Below, piece after piece: positions 45,299 through 53,187 of a DNA stretch of 64,000 nt (positions are counted from its first letter, which is position 1; each line of letters begins with the position of its first letter). The notes beneath the pieces are model-generated. The model was not told the origin of the DNA and did not search any database. It saw only the letters and a list, made by a program, of their open reading frames with translations. The position numbers and the translations under genes were made by a program. Source of the DNA: Lentzea alba (lineage in GTDB: Bacteria > Actinomycetota > Actinomycetes > Mycobacteriales > Pseudonocardiaceae); contig NZ_JAAMPJ010000009.1 of the NCBI RefSeq assembly GCF_011067745.1, forward strand, positions 248,001-312,000, written 5' to 3'.

Positions 45299-47986
45299 TC
45301 ACGCGATCCGATGACGCAACCCGGTCAGCTCGACGCGGGAGGTGATGCCGAGCTTGCGGAAGATCCGGCCGAGGTGCGCGTGCACGGTGTGCGGGGACAC
45401 GAACATCCGCGCGGCGACCTGACGGTTGGTGAGTCCTCCCGCGACGAGCTCGGCGACCTCGCGTTCGGTGTCGGTGAGGCTGTCCCAGCCCGTCGACGGC
45501 CGGTCGGCGTAGCTCCAGTGCCTGCGCCGGACGCCGGCCTCGCGCAGCTTGCTCCTGATCCTCGCCGCGTCCCTGGTCGAGCCCGCCGCCGTGTAGCCGG
45601 TCATCGCCGTCTCCAGCGCCGCCACGGCCCCGGCGCCGTCCACCGCGGCCAGGTCCTCGGCGGCCGACGCCCGTGCCCACGGGTCGCCGTACTGGTCCAG
45701 CGCCGCGGTGAGCGACGCGGCGTCTCCCCTGGCCACGCCACGGGCGTGCGCCGCCGCGGCGGCCAGCACCGCGACGCCGGGATTGCGCCTGGCCACCTCG
45801 GCCGACGCGGCGACGACCATCCGCACCAGGTCCCGGTCGTCGGCCGAGAGGGCCGCGCGAACCAGCCAGGCGGCCGCGCCCGGCTCCAGCAGCAACGGTG
45901 CGGGCTGGTCCAGCAGTTCGGGATGGCTCGCGGCCAACGCCGACAGCGCCTCGCCCGGACTCGTGCGCGCGGCCTCGACCTGCAGCGCCGTCCACACGTG
46001 ACCGGCGCGGAAGTACGGCAGGTGACACTCGGGCGCCTGGCCGAGGTGCAGCCGGGCGGCGGTGACGTCCCCCCGGCGCAGGGCGGCCGTGGCGAGCACC
46101 GTCGTCATCAACGAGGCGGGCCAGGTCACCCCGAGCTCCTCGGAGAGCTCGAAGGCGGCCTCCACCACCTCGGTGGCCTCCGCGACACGGCCGGTCCGCG
46201 CCTTCACCCTGGCTCCCACCACCCGGAGCAGCAGCTCGCTGCCGACGTCGGTCGCGTGTCCCACCAGGCTTTCCGCCGCGGCGAACGCCTCCTCGGCCGC
46301 GCGCAGGTCGCCGACGCCGGCCAGCGCGACGGTGAGCACGAGCTGCGGATGCGGCACCGGCACGTCCCGCCACCCACCCGGCCCGCAGCGCATCGCCTCG
46401 TTCAGCAGGTCGACACAGGCCGTGACGTCGCCGGCGGCCCACCGACGGGTCGCGAGCACCAGCCGTGCCGTCCCGGCGAGCACCGACCGGTCCTCGGCAC
46501 CGGCGAGCGCATCCTCGGCGAGCCGGCCCGCGTCCTCGTCGTCACCGTTGGCGAGGAGCGCGAACAGCCGTGTGGCCTGCAGCCGCTCGTCGTCGGCGCC
46601 ACTGGCCAACAGCTGTTCCGCCACCGCGACCGCCGACCGGTAACGGCCGTTCAGCACCCGCACCGTCGCCAGCGCCGTGCCCAGCCGCACCGCCTGGTCC
46701 TCCGGCGGGGTCACCGCGAGCCCCGCCGAGGCGAGCTCCTCGGCCTCGGTGAGCCTGCCCAGCCGCAGCAGCGCGGTCACCCGGAGGTCGAGGAGCCGGT
46801 GGTGGTCCGCCGCGCCGGGGCGGGTGAGCCGCAACGCTCTCAGCGAGATCTCCGCGGCCGCCGCCGGCGCGGTGTCGAGCGCCTGCGCCGCCGCGTCGGC
46901 GAGAGCCCGGATCGCCTGGGTGTCCCCCGGCAGCGCGCCCCGCACGAGATGATCGGCCGCGTCGGCGGCGGTACCGGTGCGGCGCAACAACAACAGGCCG
47001 ATCTCCCGGTGCAGTGCGGCGGCGACCGACGGCGTCACCGACTCCCGCAGCACCCTCCGCATGAGGTGGTACCGGAACGCCAAGGTGTCCGGTTCGTCAC
47101 CGGGGACGACCATCCCCGCCCGCATCGCCTCGCGCACCGCCAGCAGGATGTCGCCCGCGGACCGGCCGAGCACGTCCGCGACGTCGGCGACCCGGAACGT
47201 CGCGCCGAAGAGCGCCGCGACCTCCAGCACGGAGATCACCTCGTCGCTGCCCCCGTCCAGCATCCGCCGCACGACGGTGACGACCTTGCCCGGCAACGGC
47301 CGCGACGACCAGGCCGCGGCGCTGTCGCCGCGCTGCACGTCGTACTCCTCGCGAAGACCGTCCAGCAGGGCGTTCAACAGGGCGGGGTTGCCGCCCGCCC
47401 CGGCCGCGAGCAGGACCAGGCCACCGTCCGGGCGGCCACCGGCGAAGTCGGTCACGATCCGCTCGACCTCGGCCGCCGACAACGGCCGGACCCGCAGCCG
47501 CGTGGCACCTTCGGACTCGAGGTGGTCGAACAGCCGGTCCACCTCCGTCGCCGCGCCGATGCCGTCGCGGCGCACCAGCAGCCACAGCACCGGGCGATCC
47601 CCCAGCACCGACGGAAAGGACCTCAGGGCCGAGAGCGTCGTCGGATCAGCCCAGTGCAGGTTGTCGAGCCCGATGAACACGGGTCCGGAGCCGCTGCGCC
47701 CCTCGATCGACCGCAACAGTTGCGCCGCCTCCGCTTTCCAGGCCGTTTCTCCGAGAGCCTCGGCGAGAACGGCGAGCGGAGCCCACCTGGCCAGTTCGTC
47801 CGCGCGGGCCGAACAAATGGACACGCCGTGGGAAAGCGCCAGGTTCCGCGCGAAGGCGAGCAGGCGGCCGCATCCCACGCCCGCCTCGCCTTCCACCAGC
47901 ACGACACCGCCGTGGCCCTCGGCAACTGCGGAAAGCGCTGTGCGCAGACATGCCCGAACCTCTGCCCAGTCGTCCCCGTTCACCAC
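45299..47986 (-). CDS. LAL-type LuxR regulator with degenerate P-loop
   Basis: 895 residues from GTG 47986 (GTG 47983 possible), with GGGAAGGGG upstream. The N-terminal ATPase has LVEGEAGVGCGRLLAF, where the Walker A Lys and Ser/Thr are Cys and Gly, so nucleotide binding may be lost. The C-terminus carries a LuxR HTH (LTDTEREVAELVAGGLTNRQVAARMFVSPHTVHAHLGRIFRKLG). Its gene is co-directional with the second KS. Upstream are a 22-bp palindrome, a second inverted repeat, a hairpin and the Asn-rich mini-ORF, suggesting complex control. Confidence 0.88.
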   Translation of the reverse strand: MVNGDDWAEVRACLRTALSAVAEGHGGVVLVEGEAGVGCGRLLAFARNLALSHGVSICSARADELARWAPLAVLAEALGETAWKAEAAQLLRSIEGRSGSGPVFIGLDNLHWADPTTLSALRSFPSVLGDRPVLWLLVRRDGIGAATEVDRLFDHLESEGATRLRVRPLSAAEVERIVTDFAGGRPDGGLVLLAAGAGGNPALLNALLDGLREEYDVQRGDSAAAWSSRPLPGKVVTVVRRMLDGGSDEVISVLEVAALFGATFRVADVADVLGRSAGDILLAVREAMRAGMVVPGDEPDTLAFRYHLMRRVLRESVTPSVAAALHREIGLLLLRRTGTAADAADHLVRGALPGDTQAIRALADAAAQALDTAPAAAAEISLRALRLTRPGAADHHRLLDLRVTALLRLGRLTEAEELASAGLAVTPPEDQAVRLGTALATVRVLNGRYRSAVAVAEQLLASGADDERLQATRLFALLANGDDEDAGRLAEDALAGAEDRSVLAGTARLVLATRRWAAGDVTACVDLLNEAMRCGPGGWRDVPVPHPQLVLTVALAGVGDLRAAEEAFAAAESLVGHATDVGSELLLRVVGARVKARTGRVAEATEVVEAAFELSEELGVTWPASLMTTVLATAALRRGDVTAARLHLGQAPECHLPYFRAGHVWTALQVEAARTSPGEALSALAASHPELLDQPAPLLLEPGAAAWLVRAALSADDRDLVRMVVAASAEVARRNPGVAVLAAAAAHARGVARGDAASLTAALDQYGDPWARASAAEDLAAVDGAGAVAALETAMTGYTAAGSTRDAARIRSKLREAGVRRRHWSYADRPSTGWDSLTDTEREVAELVAGGLTNRQVAARMFVSPHTVHAHLGRIFRKLGITSRVELTGLRHRIA

Positions 47987-48031
47987 CGCGACCCCTTCCC
48001 TGGCGAGCCGTCACCCGTGCGCGGAAGTGAA

Positions 48032-48107
48032 CGTCCGTCGAATTCGACGGACGACAATGCGAACACGGATTCGAAAAAGTCACCTGATAGTGGCGAAAAC
48101 CTATCAG
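48032..48107. promoter_or_regulatory. Two inverted repeats upstream of the LAL gene
   Basis: A perfect 22-bp palindrome with half CGTCCGTCGAA fills 48032-48053, centred on GAATTC. A second element, CTGATAG (48084-48090) and CTATCAG (48101-48107), is separated by 10 bp. Both lie within about 120 bp of the GTG at 47986 and are candidate operators for that gene. AT content is higher around the second element, as expected for a promoter. Confidence 0.55.
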
Positions 48108-48220
48108 AGTGATCTTCTCGCAAACCGGGGGAAACATGACTCAATTGGTAAAACTGTGGTACGGGACAGCAGGGGTTCGGTACCTTCGAATGACCACCCC
48201 CAGTGTCTGAACACACCGAA

Positions 48221-48255
48221 AGCCGGGGCCGGACGTGGATCGTCCGACCCCGGCT
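48221..48255 (-). terminator. Strong hairpin downstream of the Asn-rich ORF
   Basis: AGCCGGGGCCGGACG (48221-48235) pairs with CGTCCGACCCCGGCT (48241-48255) with one mismatch and a 5-nt loop. On the minus strand it begins 28 nt after the Asn-rich ORF stop and is followed by TTT. A competing 6-bp hairpin (48247-48252 with 48260-48265) uses part of the same arm, so two exclusive structures are possible. Confidence 0.7.
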
Positions 48256-48283
48256 CAAACGGGGTTCACAACCAGGCGGTCGT

Positions 48284-48382
48284 TCAGTTCGCCGCGTTGT
48301 TGTTGTTCGCGTTGTTGTTGTTCAGGTTGTTGTTGTTCAGGTTGTTGTTCGGGTTGTTCGCGTTGCGGTTGTTGTTGTTCAT
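48284..48382 (-). CDS. Asn-rich mini-protein or leader peptide (32 residues, 23 Asn)
   Basis: ATG 48382 is preceded by GAGGTGG at 7 nt. The frame encodes Met followed by blocks of 2-4 Asn separated by single Arg, Ala, Pro or Leu, ending at TGA 48284-48286. All Asn codons are AAC. On the DNA this is a GTT-rich tract that is striking in a high-GC genome. It is divergent from the second oxygenase gene across an operator pair. Downstream on the same strand come a hairpin and then the LAL regulator. It could be an Asn-sensing leader, a small secreted or structural peptide, or a low-complexity accident. No signal peptide is seen. Confidence 0.5.
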   Translation of the reverse strand: MNNNNRNANNPNNNLNNNNLNNNNANNNNAAN

Positions 48383-48464
48383 TTCAGCCACCTCGTGCTC
48401 GAAGGGAACCCAGCGGACCGTCGACCGGGCCGCGCTAAGAGCCTCCGGTCCACGCCGAGCACCG

Positions 48465-48546
48465 CACATCACCCGAGTTGGCACGGCGAACGGAGTGACA
48501 ACGCCCAGGATTTCGCGGCACCGCTGACAGGTTGGGCGATGTGACC
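48465..48546. promoter_or_regulatory. Divergent promoter with inverted operator pair related to that at 35.6 kb
   Basis: CACATCACCC (48465-48474) and GGGCGATGTGACC (48534-48546) match the core of the 35615/35697 motif in the same inward-facing arrangement, separated by 59 bp. The right copy ends 57 bp before the oxygenase ATG at 48604, almost the same distance as in the first promoter (54 bp). The left copy lies 82 bp from the Asn-rich ORF start. Confidence 0.65.
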
Positions 48547-48603
48547 GGTTGGCGGGCCGCGCGAAGCTGACGCCGTCCCGACCCTCGAGAGGGGAAGTCA
48601 GCC

Positions 48604-49596
48604 ATGACGTCTCAGATGGACGCGCCCGTGAACACGGACGGCACGATCTCGTTGGAGCTCACGGAAGACGAGCGGCACGCCGTCCGGCGGCTCACGACCA
48701 CCCTCACCGCGAACCCGCTGGCGCTGATCGACGGCACCGAGTGGGTGCAACAGGCGTTGGACCTGTCGTGCGAGCTTCCCCTGCGACTGCGTGAGGCGCT
48801 GCGCCGCTTCCGCAGGCATCCCGGCGCCGAGGCGGTGCTGCTGGTGCGCGGTCTGCCCGTCGACGAGAACGACCTGCCGCCCACTCCGAACGTGCCGGGT
48901 TCGGTCGAGAAGCACCCGACCACGCCGGCCGCGGCACTGGCGCTCACCAGCCTGCAGCTGGGCGACGTCACGGCGTTCCGCCAGGAGAAGGGCGGCGCTC
49001 TGGTGCAGAACGTGGTCCCGGTGCCGGGAAAGGAGGACTTCCAGGGCAACGCGGGCTCGACCACGCTGACCATGCACGTGGAGAACGCCTTCCACACACA
49101 CCGGCCGGACTACGTCGCGCTGCTGTGCCTGCGCAACGACCACGACAACGTGGCGGGGCTGCGCACCGCGAGCGTGCGCACCGCACTTTCCTTGCTGTCA
49201 CCCGAAATGCGGGCCGTCCTCGGCGAACCCCGGTTCATCACGGACGCGCCGCCCTCCTTCGGGGACAGCGTGCCGTCGGCGAAACCGTGCGCCCTGCTGA
49301 ACGGCGCTCCGGAGGACCCTGACATCGTGGTGGACTTCCACGCCACGCAGCCTCAGGACGAAGTCGCCGCGGCCGCGTTCCGCGCGCTCGGCGACGCGCT
49401 GGACCAGGTGCGGCGCACGTTCATCCTGCGCACGGGCGACCTGGCGATCGTCGACAACCGGCTCGCGCTGCACGGCCGCACCGCCTTCAAACCCCGGTAC
49501 GACGGCAGGGACCGCTGGCTGCAGCGCACCTACATCCACCTGGACGCCCGGCGCACCAGGCCGTACCGGGAAGCGAACGGCAACGTGCTGTCCTGA
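48604..49596 (+). CDS. Second Fe(II)/2-oxoglutarate oxygenase (AsnO/VioC-type)
   Basis: 330 residues from ATG 48604 with GAGGGGAAG upstream. It is paralogous to 35770-36777, with the same blocks: FRQEKGGALVQNVVP, MHVENAFHTHRPDYVALLCLRNDHDNVAGLR (metal His-x-Glu) and LALHGRTAFKPRYDGRDRWLQR (distal His and Arg). It probably hydroxylates a free or carrier-bound amino acid at C3. Two such genes suggest two hydroxylated residues or two different substrates. Its stop is 4 bp from the convergent PAS-LuxR stop. Confidence 0.9.
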   Translation: MTSQMDAPVNTDGTISLELTEDERHAVRRLTTTLTANPLALIDGTEWVQQALDLSCELPLRLREALRRFRRHPGAEAVLLVRGLPVDENDLPPTPNVPGSVEKHPTTPAAALALTSLQLGDVTAFRQEKGGALVQNVVPVPGKEDFQGNAGSTTLTMHVENAFHTHRPDYVALLCLRNDHDNVAGLRTASVRTALSLLSPEMRAVLGEPRFITDAPPSFGDSVPSAKPCALLNGAPEDPDIVVDFHATQPQDEVAAAAFRALGDALDQVRRTFILRTGDLAIVDNRLALHGRTAFKPRYDGRDRWLQRTYIHLDARRTRPYREANGNVLS

Positions 49597-49600
49597 CCGG

Positions 49601-50305
49601 TCAGCTGGCGGCCGCGCGCCGCGCCCTCGGCGGCCACTGACCGAGCTCCAGGACACCGAGCGAGTACGCCTTGGACACCAGCGACGCCCGGTTGTGCACG
49701 CCGAGCCGGCGGATCATGGCACTGACCCGGTACTCGACCCCCTGCTGGCTCAGGTGCAGCTTGCGCGCCAGCTGCGCACCGGACTCACCGGCCGCGATCC
49801 CTTCCAGGATCTGGGTGTCGGCCTCACCGAACAGGGCGGAGGGCGCCGTGTTCCCCGCGACGGCGGGCTCCGGCTTCACCAGCACCACAACGCAAACAAG
49901 GCGTTCGAGCGCGTCCCTGACCGGCACCGCGGCCACCTGGCACCGGAACGCCGGTTCGCCGGGCGCGGCACCGGCGGCGGCCATCCGATCGAGCATCTGC
50001 GGCCGTCTGCTGTCGGAGAGGCGGGCGAACTTCCGGCGCGCCCGGACCTGGGCGCCGGGGTGCAGCAGATCGAGGAACGGGCATCCGTAGAGATCGCCGG
50101 GGGTCTTGCGGAACTGCCTCAGGAACTCGGCGTTGGCCTGGACGATCCGCATCGCGCCGTCGAGCCGGGCGACGCCCGCCCCCGACTCGACGGACAACCA
50201 CCGGAACAGGTCGACCCAGGCGTCCGGGTGGCTGGTGGTGTCCTGGGTCAGCAACGCGTCGGCGACGGCTGCACTCGCCTCTGACAGTCCGGCGGCCACT
50301 TTCAT
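49601..50305 (-). CDS. PAS-LuxR transcriptional regulator
   Basis: 234 residues from ATG 50305, preceded by AGGTCAGG. Residues ~35-140 look like a PAS domain (VARLDGAMRIVQANAEFLRQFRKTPGDLYGCPFLDLLHP). The C-terminal ~70 residues are a LuxR HTH (FGEADTQILEGIAAGESGAQLARKLHLSQQGVEYRVSAMIRRLGVHNRASLV). Size and layout match PAS-LuxR regulators of the PimM type, which activate polyketide genes. I did not find a clear PimM-type box in the window. It stands as a single gene convergent with the second oxygenase. Confidence 0.88.
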   Translation of the reverse strand: MKVAAGLSEASAAVADALLTQDTTSHPDAWVDLFRWLSVESGAGVARLDGAMRIVQANAEFLRQFRKTPGDLYGCPFLDLLHPGAQVRARRKFARLSDSRRPQMLDRMAAAGAAPGEPAFRCQVAAVPVRDALERLVCVVVLVKPEPAVAGNTAPSALFGEADTQILEGIAAGESGAQLARKLHLSQQGVEYRVSAMIRRLGVHNRASLVSKAYSLGVLELGQWPPRARRAAAS

Positions 50306-50466
50306 CTCGACCTGACCTTTCGGGGGGAGGAGGCTTTGTGGTGAGAAGGCTAGAAACCCGTTCTCCGTGCGGTCAACGACACTGCGGGAAGCGAACGGCA
50401 ACTCTGTGGGAGCGCTCTCTCGGGGTACGGAGCCCGCACTCCGGCGTCGCGGACATGTCCACACGA

Positions 50467-53187
50467 CTACTCGGTGAGCGGTGCCGTGCCGGACCCCTGT
50501 GCGAAGCCGAGAACGTCGAGCAACCCCGTCCTGCCCGCGACCCCGAGCTTGCGATAGCAGTTGGTGAGGCGCTTCTCGACGGCTCGTCTGCTGACCTCGA
50601 GCAGTTCGGCGATCTCCCCGTTGGTCAGGCCCTCCGCGACGAGTTCGGCGACCCGGCTCTCCCCTTCGGTGAGCGCCGGGATGCCGGACGCGGAGTCCGC
50701 ACCGGAGGGCAGCGGCCCGGCCGCGAGGGAGTCCGGGTCGCTCAACGCGAGGCGGTGGGCACGGGCGGCCGCACGTTCGTGGCCGGGCAGTTCCGCGGCC
50801 CGCAGCCGGTTGGCGAGCGACCACACGGTCGCGGCGACCTCCTGCGGGCGGACAGCCGACTCCAGCACGTCGACGGCGTCCTGCAACAGCGCCACGCCAC
50901 GCGCGCCTTCGGTCATCTCGCCGAGCAGGCGCAACGCCCGTCCGTGGGTCCGCGGTTCGCCCCACGTCGCCGCGAGACGACGTTGTTCGTCCGCGAGCCG
51001 CCGGGCCTCCGGCAGGTCGCCGAGCCTGCGGTGCAGCCGCGCCGCCCAGGCCCGCCACGGGACCAACGCCGGATTCCGCCAGCCGAGCCGCTCGAACTCG
51101 CTCCCGCACTCCAGCACGTATGAGAGCGCACCCACGTCGTCCTCGCCGTCGGCCAGCGACGCCCGCAGCAACCGCACGGCCGCCGGCACCGGCCGGTCCA
51201 CCGGAACGTGGGCCTCACAACGCTCCAGCACCAGGCGGGTGAGGTCCGGGTCCTCGCACTCGATCGCGGTCAGCACCATCGAGCGCACGAACGGCGACTC
51301 CGGTACCGCCCAGTCCGGCACCGGCGCCCGCGCCGCGGCGACCGCCAGCGCGACCGCGTCCGCCGTCGCACCCTGATGCGCCCGCACCAGAGCGCGATCG
51401 GCGTCGATCAGCGCGAGCTCCAGACCTCCGTCGAGCGGACTCGCCAGGTCGGCCGCGGTGTCGAGCCACGACAACGCCTCGTCGAGCGCTCCGGCGGTGA
51501 CCAGAACTTTGATCAGCAGACGTGCCGGGGTGTGGACGTGGCCCCGTGCGGCCGGTTCGCGGTCGAGGATTCGCTTGGCCGTCCTGGCCGCGTCGGGTGC
51601 GGAGATCCGGACCGAGAGCATGCTCGAGTGCAGCAGCACGATGAGCAACTCCCGTTCCGCGCCACCGGTGATGGCGGGTTCGCTGCCGAGTTCGGCCAGT
51701 CTCCGGGCCGAGGCCGCGAGCACGTTCGGGTCACCACAGCCGAGGTAGCGGGTCCTCGCCTCCAGCCGCAACGCCAGGTCCCGGTCGACGCCGGTGAGCG
51801 TGGCGACGTCGCCGAGCTCCGCCGTGACACCGCGGATCAGGTCGGCCACCGGCTGGGGTGCCCTCGCGAGCCAGGACGGTTCCAGGCGCATCAACGCCGC
51901 GCCGCGTTCGCGTGCGGAGCCGAGGTGGGGAAGGGCCGCGACGATGTGGCGGGTGGCGACCGCCGGGTCGGTGTCGCGGATGGCCACGGCGAGATCCACC
52001 AGCAGCCGTGCCCGCCGCGGACCGTCCTCCGGTACCGCGAACACCGCCCTGCGCAGGCACCGCGCGGCCAGCACGGGCTCGCCCCGGTCGAGCGCCAGCC
52101 TGCCCGCCTCCCGCAACGCCGAGATCGCCCACTCGTCGAGCGGCATGGTCACGGCGAGCAGGTGCGCGGCGACCTGCTCGGCGGGGCGGCCCCGGTGGTG
52201 TCCCAGTTCCGCCGCCCGCAGGTGGAGGACTTCCCGTTCCCGCGCCGGCATGGCGTGCTCGACCGCGTCGGCGGCGAACACGTGGGCGAACCGCGGCCGC
52301 AGACCGGCGGCGAACAGGCCGAGGCGGGTCAGCCGGCGCACGGTGTCGCTCCAGCGGATCGGATCGAGCCGGGCCAGCAGCCGCGCCGTCTCCTCGTCCG
52401 CGTCGTCCCCCAGCGCCGCCACCGCGTGCACGACGGCGCGGGTGGACGCGGGCAACGCGCGCACGCACGAGACCAGCCTCGCCCGCAGCGATTCGGGCCG
52501 CCTGGCCGACAGGTCTTCCACGCTGCTCACCGCCGGGCGGATCCCGTCCGCTGCCAGGTCCGCGAGGAGGGCGGTCAGCGCGATGGGGCTCCCGGCGGTG
52601 ATCTCGTGGCACCGCCGCACGAACTTCTCGTCACCCGGCTCGCCGAACGCACTCGCGACCAGCTCACCGGTCGCGGCCGGCGACAGGTCCCGCGGCCGCA
52701 GCACCACCGCGGCCGCGTCGAGCACCTCCCGCACCAGCGGCGTCTCCGTGCCGGGGTCGCCGTCGCGCACGGTCACCACCAGCACCACGGGCAGCCTGCC
52801 GATCCGGCAGGCCAGCCGCGCCAAGGCCCGCAACGAAGCCTCGTCACTCCACTGCAGGTCGTCGACGAGCAACGCGAGCGGCTCGCCGGTGCTCAGCGCG
52901 TGCACGATCGAGTCCACAGTGGACTCACTGACCGCGGGCTCACCGTGCTGACCCAGGGCGAGCAGCTGGAGCACGACGCCGAGCACGAAGTCGCTCTCCA
53001 GCGGCGACGCGGCGGCCCACCGGACCTGGTACCCCGCCCGTCGCGCCCAGGCCGCCCCGGCGAGCAGCAGCGCGGACCGGCCCACGCCGAGCGGGCCGCT
53101 GATCACGACGGTCGCCCCCGCACCCGTCCGCGCTTGGTCGAACACCGCGGCGAGGTGGCCGAGCTCGACGTCACGCTCCAGCGTCAT
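50467..53187 (-). CDS. LAL-type LuxR regulator, third gene of right triplet
   Basis: 906 residues from ATG 53187, overlapping the previous gene by 17 bp. It opens LERDVELGHL and has a P-loop variant GPLGVGRSALLL (Lys to Arg), Walker B-like LALLVDDLQWSDEASL, a long helical-repeat middle, and a C-terminal HTH (LTEGESRVAELVAEGLTNGEIAELLEVSRRAVEKRLTNCYRKLGV). It resembles the partial gene at 1-785, the third gene of the left triplet. The three overlapping genes 58680-50467 form one operon. Confidence 0.88.
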   Translation of the reverse strand: MTLERDVELGHLAAVFDQARTGAGATVVISGPLGVGRSALLLAGAAWARRAGYQVRWAAASPLESDFVLGVVLQLLALGQHGEPAVSESTVDSIVHALSTGEPLALLVDDLQWSDEASLRALARLACRIGRLPVVLVVTVRDGDPGTETPLVREVLDAAAVVLRPRDLSPAATGELVASAFGEPGDEKFVRRCHEITAGSPIALTALLADLAADGIRPAVSSVEDLSARRPESLRARLVSCVRALPASTRAVVHAVAALGDDADEETARLLARLDPIRWSDTVRRLTRLGLFAAGLRPRFAHVFAADAVEHAMPAREREVLHLRAAELGHHRGRPAEQVAAHLLAVTMPLDEWAISALREAGRLALDRGEPVLAARCLRRAVFAVPEDGPRRARLLVDLAVAIRDTDPAVATRHIVAALPHLGSARERGAALMRLEPSWLARAPQPVADLIRGVTAELGDVATLTGVDRDLALRLEARTRYLGCGDPNVLAASARRLAELGSEPAITGGAERELLIVLLHSSMLSVRISAPDAARTAKRILDREPAARGHVHTPARLLIKVLVTAGALDEALSWLDTAADLASPLDGGLELALIDADRALVRAHQGATADAVALAVAAARAPVPDWAVPESPFVRSMVLTAIECEDPDLTRLVLERCEAHVPVDRPVPAAVRLLRASLADGEDDVGALSYVLECGSEFERLGWRNPALVPWRAWAARLHRRLGDLPEARRLADEQRRLAATWGEPRTHGRALRLLGEMTEGARGVALLQDAVDVLESAVRPQEVAATVWSLANRLRAAELPGHERAAARAHRLALSDPDSLAAGPLPSGADSASGIPALTEGESRVAELVAEGLTNGEIAELLEVSRRAVEKRLTNCYRKLGVAGRTGLLDVLGFAQGSGTAPLTE

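Noticed and set aside
49601-50305. PimM-type binding boxes for the PAS-LuxR regulator
   Set aside because: I scanned intergenic regions by eye and found no convincing CTNGGGAWWTCCCNAG-like site.
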